Shown: positions 1-6,193, counted from the stretch's first letter. The stretch is 10,097 bases of DNA from Planctomycetaceae bacterium (GCA_947474205.1 CANJIC010000058.1:1-10097); one strand, 5' to 3'. Numbers and translations are program-made. The notes: generated from the letters alone by a model not told the origin.

Positions 1-337
1 AAATCACGGGCTTCATGGGCGCGCCACTTGCAAGCAACCGCTCCAATGTGCGCTCGCCACTTTGGGCTAAGCGATCGGTGCCGTGAACCACGATCACGCC
101 GTCGTGGCTTTGACATTGCTTCACCACTTCGGCGGCGATTAAGTTGTGGTCGGCGTCGCTCATTTCCAAACTGTCCTTGTTCATCAGCGCCACGCGCGTC
201 ACAGATTCAACGCCGCGCAATTCAAGTTGCGTCAACATGACATCAAGCACACTGACATGGTTCTTCAGCGTGCCGCCAAGTTCCTGGTAGGTCTTTTCAA
301 TGGTGCCGCCGGTGGAAATAAGCGCGATTCGTTTCAT
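1..337 (-). CDS. L-asparaginase family protein, N-terminal part (partial at left edge)
   Basis: About 112 residues of the N-terminal domain of an asparaginase, the enzyme that hydrolyses L-asparagine to aspartate and ammonia. The start is ATG at 335-337, reading MKRIALISTGGTIEK. The STGGTIE loop carries the first catalytic Thr (E. coli AnsB Thr12). KDSLEMSD matches the substrate-binding MDSSDM segment of the AnsA type. VVHGTDRL carries the second catalytic Thr-Asp pair (Thr89/Asp90). The residue after GTD is Arg where Thr is usual. No signal peptide is visible, so a cytoplasmic type I-like enzyme is likely. The catalytic Lys and the C-terminal domain lie outside the window. No Shine-Dalgarno sequence precedes the ATG. 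The gene lies 135 bp downstream of the SSP411 gene on the same strand and could share its transcript. GatD-type amidotransferase subunits share this fold, so the exact substrate is less certain than the family. Confidence 0.88.
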   Translation of the reverse strand, partial: MKRIALISTGGTIEKTYQELGGTLKNHVSVLDVMLTQLELRGVESVTRVALMNKDSLEMSDADHNLIAAEVVKQCQSHDGVIVVHGTDRLAQSGERTLERLLASGAPMKPVI

Positions 338-472
338 GGTTGATGAGCATAGAAAGTTTCAAGAGAATCACGGCGCCTTGGAGTATGAAAGCAGTGCGCA
401 ACTTTTTTCCATGTGTCGTGACCAGGCAGGTGAGATTTTTTAAATTGAGAAAAGAGAGTGATTTGGCTTGAA
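338..472. other. Intergenic spacer between SSP411 and asparaginase genes
   Basis: This 135-bp gap separates two minus-strand genes. It is AT-richer than its flanks, with T/A runs near 427-435 and 412-417. No hairpin followed by a T-run was found downstream of the SSP411 stop, so a terminator is not supported. No clear -35/-10 pair was found for the asparaginase gene. The only notable word is the start-proximal 11-mer at 342-352, listed separately. Confidence 0.5.
342..352 (-). promoter_or_regulatory. Start-proximal 11-bp element CTATGCTCATC before the asparaginase gene
   Basis: Read on the minus strand, CTATGCTCATC ends four bases before the asparaginase ATG. The identical 11-mer lies just before the SSP411 ATG at 2974-2984. 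TATGCT resembles a -10 hexamer (four of six matches to TATAAT) and would place transcription start at or next to the ATG, giving a leaderless or near-leaderless mRNA. No matching -35 was found, so promoter function is an inference from the duplicated position and sequence. Confidence 0.3.
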
Positions 473-2965
473 TCAAGCTTCAATCAAGCGATCCTGTGGC
501 GCCAAGCATGCGTTGTCGGTGCAAATCTGCAGGCGCACACTTAGCCGCAATGGGCGAGGCGTGGGTCGTGGCGCCACCACGCTCACTTGAATCACAACAC
601 GCCCCGCATAGCAGCGCGAACCATCAGCGCGTGTTGTGGCTTTTGGAAAAATACACTTCAACTGAACGCCGCTGTCGCGCGCGGAAATATCCATGCCAAT
701 GAGCGCGGAAAATACGTTGGCCGCAGGCGTGGTGATTGCAGATGCATTGTCGTTTGTAGTTGCTGCGTCACTTGCGACTGCGTCACTTGCGACTGCTTCA
801 CTTGCCTTGACCGCGTCGTTGCCTGCGGAAGTCGTTGCATTGTCGTGCGCCGCAACATGGTGGCCCGCGTCAATGTCAAGGCGTAATTCAAACTCATCAA
901 AGGAATGATTCATGGCGACAAGTTGCATGAGAACAGGCGAAGGCGCCAAGCCGCCAGCCACTTGTGCAGGCAACAACGTGCGCAACTCGCGCGCCGCCAT
1001 GAAGGAACGCGCGGCGGAAGTTGGCTTCTGCGCAATGGCGCCACTGGCGCGGTCCAGTCCGTCAAAGGCGCGCTGCGCCCACATTGTATTTTTTGTCAAC
1101 TGCGCCAGCGTGACCAAGCACTGCGTGATTACTCCTGCTCCCGAAGGAACCGCGCCATCATCAATGCCTGCGATGGGCAGAATGCGGCCGCTCTCATTGG
1201 CGAACGCCTCTACCCAACCCGAATCGTGGCGCCAAAATTTCTCGCACGCGCTTTGCGCAATCACCGTGGCGCGCGCCAACCAGTGCGGGTCATGGGTGGC
1301 CTGCGCCAACGCCAGCAAACCAGCTGTAAAACAAGCGTAATCCTCCAGAAATCCTGGGCCACTGACCACGCCATCTTTGGCGGAGCGATTCAACGTGTCG
1401 CTTTGAAAAGCGGCCTGGGAATTTTTCTGCGGGGCGGATTTATCCAGCGTGCCGTGCGCTGTCTGCGCGTTCAACTGATTCCACACATCGTCGGCCGCGC
1501 GCGCGGCGGCTTCAATCCAGCGCGGCTCATTGCACAATCGACCAGCCTGGGCAAGACCTTCTATGGCCAACCCGTTCCACCCCGCGATAAGCGTGGTGTC
1601 CATGCGTGGAGATTTTCGCAACGCGCGCTCGGTCAACAACGCGTGGCACATTGCGCTGTAGCGCGTTGACCACTGCGTGAAATCAATTTTTATTTTCGCC
1701 GCAAGCTCGCGCGGTCGCGCACGCAAGCGCAACACAAACTTGGGCTCATCTTCAGGGTGGTGCGGATCGCGAAAGTTGGGTGAAGCATCAAGGCCAAATG
1801 CGTCAACGGCTAGCGGTACATCTTTTTCAAGTCCAGCCCGCTGCAGCGCGCGCGTGACTTCAGGCTTGGACCAAATATAATTCAACCCCTCGCGTCCATC
1901 CACCTCGGCGTCAATGGCCGCCATGAATCCACCACTGGGTAAGCGCATCACATTGAGCAAAAATTCCGCCAGCTCGCGCGTGACCGCCATGAAAAATTCG
2001 TCGCCATCATTTGTGGCTTGACGCGCGTACAACAAAAGCAATTGCCCTTGGTCGTACAACATCTTTTCAAAGTGCGGCACGGTCCATGTCTCATCCACCG
2101 CGTAGCGATGAAAGCCGCCATCAAGTTGGTCGCGCACGCCGCCAAGCGCCATGCCATCAAGCGTGCGAACCAGCGCGGATTGCGCCATTTCCGGGGCAAC
2201 GGCCTGCAAAAACAACGTCAACGAAGGCTGCGGAAATTTGGGCGCGCCACCAAATCCGCCATTGACCGAGTCATGAAATGTCAGCAACGCGCGCACGGTG
2301 TTGATCTCCAACTCTAGATCAAGCGGCTTGCGCGACGCCTCCAGTTGCAACTCTTGCTCAACCATGCGCGTGAGTTCGTTGGCCTGCGCCTCTACTTGCG
2401 CGCGATTGCGCAGCCACGCATCCGACATGCGCGACAGCAATTGCGGAAAACTAATTCGTCCATGCGCGGGCGTGGGTGGAAAATACGTCCCGGCAAAAAA
2501 TGGACGCAATGTTGTTGGCTCCAGAAAAACATGCAGTGGCCAGCCACCACTTGAGCGACCTTCAGTCACGGCGGTGAACACTTGACACGCGGCCATCCAC
2601 AGCGCGTCAAGGTCGGGCCTTTGCTCGCGGTCAACTTTCACGCACACAAATTTCTCGCCCATCAAGCGCGCGATGTCGGGGTTCTCAAAACATTCGCGCT
2701 CCATGACATGGCACCAATAGCACGTGCTGTAGCCAGTGCTCACCAACAGCGGCACGTCGCGCAGGCGCGCTTGCGCAATAGCCTGGTCACCCCACGGAAA
2801 CCAAGGCACTGGATTGAACGCGTGCTGCAACAGATATGGACTTTTCTGGTTGGCCAAATGATTGGCCGCGGCGCCCGCATGCGTGGATGCATCGGCAAGA
2901 ATCGCTGGCGCATTCGTTGGATTTGACGCGCCTGGATTGCTGAATTGTGAGGCAAATTCATTCAT
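473..2965 (-). CDS. YyaL/SSP411 (DUF255) thioredoxin-domain protein with DsbD-alpha-like C-terminus
   Basis: An 830-aa protein of the family that includes bacterial YyaL and human SPATA20/SSP411. The thioredoxin-like DUF255 domain covers about residues 35-165, with NQKSPYLLQHAFNPVPW, the CYWC redox motif at 82-85, VDREQRPD at 111-118 and FFAGTYFPP at 156-164. An alpha/alpha-barrel (glycosidase-like) region follows at about 225-660. It shows GGFGGAPKFP, DGGFHRY, VPHFEKMLYD near 297-305 and AGWNGLAIEG near 461-470. Residues about 690-830 resemble the periplasmic alpha domain of DsbD: an early strand ending in GHHV, an 'FPKATTRADG' strand, and CTDNACLAP with Cys815 and Cys820. A Ala/Ser/Asp/Thr-rich insert (about 707-750) splits this domain. 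Usual family length is roughly 600-750 aa. No signal peptide is seen, so it is probably cytoplasmic. ATG at 2963-2965 is the only good start before the conserved region. The biochemical role of the family is unsettled. Confidence 0.93.
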   Translation of the reverse strand: MNEFASQFSNPGASNPTNAPAILADASTHAGAAANHLANQKSPYLLQHAFNPVPWFPWGDQAIAQARLRDVPLLVSTGYSTCYWCHVMERECFENPDIARLMGEKFVCVKVDREQRPDLDALWMAACQVFTAVTEGRSSGGWPLHVFLEPTTLRPFFAGTYFPPTPAHGRISFPQLLSRMSDAWLRNRAQVEAQANELTRMVEQELQLEASRKPLDLELEINTVRALLTFHDSVNGGFGGAPKFPQPSLTLFLQAVAPEMAQSALVRTLDGMALGGVRDQLDGGFHRYAVDETWTVPHFEKMLYDQGQLLLLYARQATNDGDEFFMAVTRELAEFLLNVMRLPSGGFMAAIDAEVDGREGLNYIWSKPEVTRALQRAGLEKDVPLAVDAFGLDASPNFRDPHHPEDEPKFVLRLRARPRELAAKIKIDFTQWSTRYSAMCHALLTERALRKSPRMDTTLIAGWNGLAIEGLAQAGRLCNEPRWIEAAARAADDVWNQLNAQTAHGTLDKSAPQKNSQAAFQSDTLNRSAKDGVVSGPGFLEDYACFTAGLLALAQATHDPHWLARATVIAQSACEKFWRHDSGWVEAFANESGRILPIAGIDDGAVPSGAGVITQCLVTLAQLTKNTMWAQRAFDGLDRASGAIAQKPTSAARSFMAARELRTLLPAQVAGGLAPSPVLMQLVAMNHSFDEFELRLDIDAGHHVAAHDNATTSAGNDAVKASEAVASDAVASDAATTNDNASAITTPAANVFSALIGMDISARDSGVQLKCIFPKATTRADGSRCYAGRVVIQVSVVAPRPTPRPLRLSVRLQICTDNACLAPQDRLIEA
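763..806 (-). repeat. 15-bp in-frame tandem repeat, about 2.9 copies
   Basis: On the plus strand the unit CTGCGTCACTTGCGA occurs at 763-777 and again at 778-792 exactly, then in diverged form at 793-806. On the coding (minus) strand it gives a five-residue period, AVASD-AVASD, at about residues 724-733 of the SSP411 protein, preceded by the related SEAVASD register. A 15-bp unit keeps frame, so copy number could vary without a frameshift. It sits inside the low-complexity insert of the DsbD-alpha-like domain. Confidence 0.85.
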
Positions 2966-2973
2966 GAAGTGGC

Positions 2974-2984
2974 GATGAGCATAG
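2974..2984 (-). promoter_or_regulatory. Start-proximal 11-bp element CTATGCTCATC before the SSP411 gene
   Basis: This is an exact copy of the element found before the asparaginase gene. On the minus strand it ends eight bases before the SSP411 ATG. If TATGCT is a -10 hexamer, transcription would begin about five bases before the start codon. The element lies in the 33-bp gap between two divergent genes, so it could also affect the plus-strand gene that starts at 2999. Confidence 0.3.
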
Positions 2985-2998
2985 CCGCGAGCCGATAG

Positions 2999-3766
2999 AT
3001 GATTGTGTTTATTCCAATGCTTGCTCTTTCGTGGCTTGGCTCAATGCTGTCTGTAGGCGGCGGCGCGGTGTTGTGGGCGTTTGGCGGTCGCATTGTTCGG
3101 CGCGCGGTTGTGCTGGCTGGATTTGTTGGCGGAATTCCCGCTGGCGTACTGTTGGCGCAATGGATCGGCATCGCGTGGATGCCTCCGTGGGGTAGCGCCA
3201 TCATCGGCGCGTTCGCTGGAATCATCATCGCTTTAGTTGCGTATCGTTTCGCACTTGCGATCACCGTCATGATTGTCGCGGCGCTTGCGGCAGGAATTAT
3301 TTCCGCCGCCATTATTGATCGCGGGTTGATCGCGTCTGACCAAGCACGAGCCATCGCCGAACATCGCGCGAGTGGTTTCACCGAGGCGATCGCCGCGGCG
3401 TGGACTCCAAATGATGCCGACGCGCTCACCCTGAAGGACCAAACAGTTGACGCCGCCAATAGATTTTGGAGCACGCTTGATCCACCAGAGCGAACTCTCT
3501 TTGGCGCGTCCATTCTTGCATCAGGCGTGGCCGGTTTGTTCCTTGGTCTTTTCATGCGCGCCAGCGCCGAGATTGCAGTGACGGCCACGGCTGGAAGTTT
3601 GTTGATTGCGTGGGGACTTTCTGAATTTCTGGGAACGGACTCACCGCGAATTTCAGCCTGGGCTTTTGCCACAACCGTGCTTAGTTTTGTTGGTTATTTC
3701 ACGCAATCTTTTTTCTTGAAGCACGCCTCGCCCGCTGCGGAAAAATCGGCCAAGGACAATGCGTAA
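2999..3766 (+). CDS. Multi-pass membrane protein of unknown function
   Basis: A 255-aa protein that I do not recognise. It has about seven hydrophobic segments, near residues 10-30, 36-55, 64-83, 85-106, 165-186, 190-210 and 217-237. A soluble, charged and probably amphipathic stretch (about 107-164) separates the first four from the last three. The first block is rich in Gly-Ala helix-packing residues (SVGGGAVLWAFGG, GFVGGIPAGV) and loosely recalls DUF4203/TMEM198-type proteins; that resemblance is impressionistic. The C-terminal tail is hydrophilic and Lys-rich. The start at 2999 follows an in-frame TAG directly, so no ATG further upstream is possible. No Shine-Dalgarno sequence is seen. 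The gene is divergent from the SSP411 gene with only 33 bp between the two ATGs. Helical hydrophobicity and coherent codon use favour this strand over the long antisense frame. Confidence 0.8.
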   Translation: MIVFIPMLALSWLGSMLSVGGGAVLWAFGGRIVRRAVVLAGFVGGIPAGVLLAQWIGIAWMPPWGSAIIGAFAGIIIALVAYRFALAITVMIVAALAAGIISAAIIDRGLIASDQARAIAEHRASGFTEAIAAAWTPNDADALTLKDQTVDAANRFWSTLDPPERTLFGASILASGVAGLFLGLFMRASAEIAVTATAGSLLIAWGLSEFLGTDSPRISAWAFATTVLSFVGYFTQSFFLKHASPAAEKSAKDNA

Positions 3767-3809
3767 TTCTTATTTGCGTGTCCCCGCGCCGTGCACGCTG
3801 CTCTGCGAT

Positions 3810-3813
3810 AGGA
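3810..3813 (+). promoter_or_regulatory. Shine-Dalgarno AGGA that selects the GTG start at 3821
   Basis: AGGA lies seven bases before GTG at 3821-3823, a normal spacing. The in-frame TTG at 3815 would be only one base from this motif, too close for use. This favours GTG as the true start of the SRPBCC gene. Confidence 0.6.
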
Positions 3814-3820
3814 TTTGCGT

Positions 3821-4282
3821 GTGGTACGAAAAGAGAACAATGGAATTTGGATCACGCTCAAGGAGACCATCGCGGCCCACCACGAGGATGTCTTCGCATG
3901 CCTCACCACCGCCGACGGCTTGACGCGCTGGCTCACTCTTGCCGCCGAAGTGGATCTGCGCAAAGGCGGCACCATGAAGTTGGGTTGGGACTCCAAGTTC
4001 CGCCGCTCATTTGAAGTTCCAATTCTTGAATATGACCCCGGTGGAAAAGTCACATGGGGCTGGCCCGTTGGTCTTGATGATGACGCCGTTCCCATTGAAT
4101 GGGTGGTCACACCTGAATCCGAGGAAGGCGCGCGCGTGATTCACCGCCATGGTCCATTTATTGACAACTCGGACATGATCTTGGTGGCCGCCAACGACGC
4201 TGAAAGTTGGCGTTGGTACATGTGCAATCTTCGGACAGTTCTAGAAGCAAAAGTCGATATGAGAAAAGACCGCCCGCTTTAA
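3821..4282 (+). CDS. SRPBCC / AHSA1-like (START-fold) domain protein
   Basis: A 153-aa single-domain protein of the SRPBCC superfamily, AHSA1-like (activator of Hsp90 ATPase homologue) branch. Family features in order: an opening strand (GIWITLKETIAA), HHEDVFACLTTADGLTRWL (helix entry and the 'W' after the first helices), a GG turn in LRKGGTMKLGWD, the central strand FEVPILEYDPGGKVTWGWP, and a long C-terminal helix from about DAESWRWYMCNLRTVLEAK. Such domains form a hydrophobic ligand cavity; bacterial members are mostly of unknown ligand. No catalytic set can be named. GTG at 3821 is chosen because AGGA lies seven bases upstream. The stop TAA is followed 19 bases later by the next gene's ATG, with a strong Shine-Dalgarno in between, so the two are probably co-transcribed. 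Confidence 0.85.
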   Translation: MVRKENNGIWITLKETIAAHHEDVFACLTTADGLTRWLTLAAEVDLRKGGTMKLGWDSKFRRSFEVPILEYDPGGKVTWGWPVGLDDDAVPIEWVVTPESEEGARVIHRHGPFIDNSDMILVAANDAESWRWYMCNLRTVLEAKVDMRKDRPL

Positions 4283-4290
4283 ATTTGAAA

Positions 4291-4294
4291 AGGA
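4291..4294 (+). promoter_or_regulatory. Shine-Dalgarno AGGA for the four-helix membrane protein
   Basis: AGGA in an A-rich context, seven bases before ATG at 4302. It falls in the 19-bp gap after the SRPBCC stop. It supports the start choice and linkage of the two genes in one transcript. Confidence 0.7.
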
Positions 4295-4301
4295 AAAACC
4301 C

Positions 4302-4751
4302 ATGCCCCCATTTCGCACCATCTGGTTCGCCTGCATCTCGCTCAGTTATTCCATTCTGCTTTTTGGAACAGCCATGATCATGCCACGGCTTACGAGTCAG
4401 GGTGGTTTGGGATTTGGTCAAATGATCCTCCCAGGATCGCTTGCAATTTTAACTTTAACGTTGACCATCATGTGTCTTTTGATCAAACACAACTATAAGG
4501 TCGGGATGGTTGGAATCCACCTTGCGCTTCTTATGCCACTCGTCAGCACGGCTCTACTTTCAATCAAAGCATGGGACTTGTATGAAGAAAGTACATCGGC
4601 GAATGCTCTGACGAGCCAAGCTACGTTGTTGGGCATGACCTCAATCACAAGCATCTATGTATTTGTGACCATGATGTTGATTCGTCCCAAAAAGGAAGAG
4701 GCGCCAGCCACCATGGACAGCCAAGAGAAGACAACCGCCATTGGTCAGTGA
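4302..4751 (+). CDS. Small four-helix membrane protein of unknown function
   Basis: A 149-aa protein that I do not recognise. Four hydrophobic helices are visible near residues 7-27, 41-62, 68-88 and 105-127. A charged, Glu/Lys-rich C-terminal tail follows from about 128 (RPKKEEAPATMDSQEK). The loop after helix 1 is Gly-rich (TSQGGLGFG) and helix 3 is followed by an acidic segment (WDLYEEST). There is no catalytic motif or lipid-attachment Cys. The start is well supported by AGGA seven bases upstream. It follows the SRPBCC gene in the same direction, so they may act together, but nothing in the sequence shows how. Base composition looks less GCGC-rich than its neighbours, with mixed Ala codons. 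The gene ends 47 bases from the oppositely oriented pgpA. Confidence 0.82.
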   Translation: MPPFRTIWFACISLSYSILLFGTAMIMPRLTSQGGLGFGQMILPGSLAILTLTLTIMCLLIKHNYKVGMVGIHLALLMPLVSTALLSIKAWDLYEESTSANALTSQATLLGMTSITSIYVFVTMMLIRPKKEEAPATMDSQEKTTAIGQ

Positions 4752-4795
4752 CGCGCGCTTGAAATAAAAAACTTCACGCACTCAAGCAACGCGTC
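4750..4795. terminator. Candidate hairpin between convergent genes
   Basis: GACGCG (4750-4755) pairs with CGCGTC (4790-4795) and GCTTG (4757-4761) with CAAGC (4783-4787), with a 1x2 internal bulge and a 21-base loop. It lies between the converging ends of the four-helix gene and pgpA. A six-T run appears on the minus strand at 4765-4770, but inside the loop rather than after the stem. It may act as a bidirectional 3'-end structure; it is not a textbook intrinsic terminator. Confidence 0.35.
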
Positions 4796-4798
4796 GCG

Positions 4799-5359
4799 TC
4801 ACGCAAACAACGCGCGCAGAATTAACTGCGTCAATCCCGCCGCCACACCCGCGGCAAGATCATCAATGACAATGCCCGCGCCACCGTGAAATTTCTGCAA
4901 GCCGCGGATTGGTGGCGGCTTGAGAATGTCGTACGCGCGGAACAAAAGAAACGCGCTGCCCGCGCTGATCAAGCCATGGTGCAACGACGCCATGCCGCCC
5001 GCTTCAAGCGCCGGAGTCCACACCAACACAAGCGCCAAGGCTTGCCCCGCAACTTCATCAATCACAACATGGGATGGATCTTTTTTGCGAATCGCGCGCT
5101 CGGCGGCGTCTCCCCACATCAAGCACATCACGGTGGCCACAAACGCCACGGCCAACATGGTGGCCAACCACACGGAGTGGGACACACCAAACCAAGCCAA
5201 AATCACTGCCAAAATCACTGGTGGCAGACTTCCCCATGTGCCCGACGCTGGCCACATGTGACCAAGTCCGCACGCGGTCACGCCGCACCAACGCACTGCG
5301 CCCAATGAACGCAGCAACGCCGGCGCGCCAATAGCGCTTCTTTTTTTCAGGAAGGACAT
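4799..5359 (-). CDS. pgpA: Phosphatidylglycerophosphatase A (PgpA)
   Basis: A 186-aa membrane enzyme of the PgpA family. It removes the phosphate from phosphatidylglycerol phosphate to give phosphatidylglycerol, the step after PgsA. Motifs in order: GLGHMWPASGTWGSL (residues 31-45, family G-x-G-x-x-P-x-x-G-T-x-G-S), DPSHVVIDEVAGQ (94-106), AYDILKPPPI (142-151, family FD-x-x-KP-x-PI) and GIVIDDLAAG (162-171), with the acidic residues expected for metal-dependent catalysis. Hydrophobic helices lie between them. ATG at 5357-5359 is preferred, as AGG lies six bases upstream; an in-frame GTG at 5381-5383 would add eight residues but lacks a ribosome site. pgsA ends 37 bp upstream on the same strand, giving a two-gene pathway operon. 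The position after FD is Tyr-Asp rather than Phe-Asp, a mild change. Confidence 0.92.
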   Translation of the reverse strand: MSFLKKRSAIGAPALLRSLGAVRWCGVTACGLGHMWPASGTWGSLPPVILAVILAWFGVSHSVWLATMLAVAFVATVMCLMWGDAAERAIRKKDPSHVVIDEVAGQALALVLVWTPALEAGGMASLHHGLISAGSAFLLFRAYDILKPPPIRGLQKFHGGAGIVIDDLAAGVAAGLTQLILRALFA

Positions 5360-5365
5360 TGCGCA

Positions 5366-5368
5366 CCT
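5366..5368 (-). promoter_or_regulatory. Short Shine-Dalgarno AGG before pgpA
   Basis: On the minus strand AGG is followed by TGCGCA and then ATG (5359). The six-base spacing supports ATG over the GTG eight codons upstream. The motif is short, so the support is moderate. Confidence 0.45.
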
Positions 5369-5396
5369 GCGAAAGAGATACACGTCTGCTGCTTCA

Positions 5397-6065
5397 TCAC
5401 TGTGTCGCGCTCTTATTTAAATTTGTATTTTTATTTCCAGGCGCCCGCAACAAGGTCACGGCGCGCCACAACGCCGGAATACCACTGAGCGCCGTCAACA
5501 CCACCGCCATCCACAACACCACTTGATGTCCCATGCGGCAAAAATCGTAATTCATGATCCAAGTTTCACTGGCGGCGAACACGCACCACGGACCCGCCAC
5601 GCTTTGCATCAACATCTTCGCCTTGCCAAATCGATCCGCTGGAAATGGCATACCCAATCCCTCCAAAAATCCGCGCAAACTAGTCACCAACAATTCGCGC
5701 GCCACCATGACCACCACCATCCACGCCGCAATGCCGCTGCCAACAATTCGTAATTCGGCGTCACCTGTTGCAAGACCAGGCGACGCCAAGAAAATAAAAG
5801 TTCCAAGGATTAAAACTTTGTCCACAAACGGGTCCATCACGCGGCCATACGCGGTGACCACATTCCAGCGCCGCGCCAACCAACCGTCCAGCACATCAGA
5901 CAGCGCGGCAATGACAAAAATGCTGCATACCCACCAACCCAGCGCGCCACGCTCCATCAGCGGTGTGCGCCCAAGAAGTTCCAGCAGCACAAGTGTGGCC
6001 ACGGCAAGAAGCAACCTCACCGAGGTAATGGCGTTGGGTAAAACTTTCCACCACTGCGTATGCAT
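5397..6065 (-). CDS. pgsA: CDP-diacylglycerol--glycerol-3-phosphate 3-phosphatidyltransferase (PgsA)
   Basis: A 222-aa membrane enzyme of the CDP-alcohol phosphotransferase family. It joins CDP-diacylglycerol and glycerol-3-phosphate into phosphatidylglycerol phosphate and releases CMP. The complete signature is present: Asp57, Asp60-Gly61, Ala64-Arg65, Gly74, Asp78 and Asp82. These acidic residues bind the metal and the catalytic Asp. The N-terminal VLPNAITSVRLLL and the later ARELLVTSLRGFLEGLG are typical of PgsA rather than phosphatidylserine or cardiolipin synthases. About five to six hydrophobic segments are seen. ATG at 6063-6065 gives the usual family N-terminus. An in-frame GTG at 6153-6155 would add 30 residues unlike the family, but it lies nine bases after a possible -10, so a leaderless longer form cannot be excluded. 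No Shine-Dalgarno is seen before either start. Confidence 0.92.
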   Translation of the reverse strand: MHTQWWKVLPNAITSVRLLLAVATLVLLELLGRTPLMERGALGWWVCSIFVIAALSDVLDGWLARRWNVVTAYGRVMDPFVDKVLILGTFIFLASPGLATGDAELRIVGSGIAAWMVVVMVARELLVTSLRGFLEGLGMPFPADRFGKAKMLMQSVAGPWCVFAASETWIMNYDFCRMGHQVVLWMAVVLTALSGIPALWRAVTLLRAPGNKNTNLNKSATQ

Positions 6066-6164
6066 GTGGGCAATGTAACCCACTCGCTGCAAGGGCGGCT
6101 GACTCGCTTTGGGGCAATGAAAATCTTGTAAATCCCATAGTCCAAATTCCGCCACGCGTGCACA

Positions 6165-6193
6165 ACTATGTGATGTGAAAGCACATGCAACAA
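6165..6193 (-). promoter_or_regulatory. Candidate sigma70-type promoter for pgsA-pgpA
   Basis: On the minus strand TTGTTG (6188-6193) and CATAGT (6165-6170) are separated by 17 bases. Matches to consensus are three of six and four of six. The spacer contains a small dyad, ATGTG-AAAG-CACAT (6173-6186), that could be an operator or chance. Transcription from here would give a leader of about 90 bases before ATG 6065, or begin almost at the alternative GTG 6155. Confidence 0.28.

Noticed and set aside
466..478. Palindrome GCTTGAATCAAGC over the SSP411 stop codon as a terminator
   Set aside because: The stem has a one-base centre and no adjacent T-run, so it cannot form a normal terminator hairpin; it also overlaps coding sequence.
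905..1669. Open frame of 254 codons on the plus strand
   Set aside because: It is antisense to the well-supported SSP411 gene, with an Arg/Gln-rich composition and no domain; it arises from GC-rich codon structure.
2962..3672. Open frame of 236 codons on the minus strand, ending at the SSP411 start
   Set aside because: It is antisense to the membrane-protein gene. Its Ala/Pro/Met/Ser-rich, featureless composition is typical of a shadow, whereas the plus frame gives coherent transmembrane helices.
3815..3820. TTG start for the SRPBCC gene
   Set aside because: It is one base from the AGGA motif; GTG at 3821 has proper spacing.
3694..4110. Minus-strand open frame of 138 codons
   Set aside because: It spans the end of one real gene and the start of the SRPBCC gene in antisense, with no recognisable features.
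5554..6078. Plus-strand open frame of 174 codons
   Set aside because: It is antisense to pgsA, which has a complete catalytic signature.
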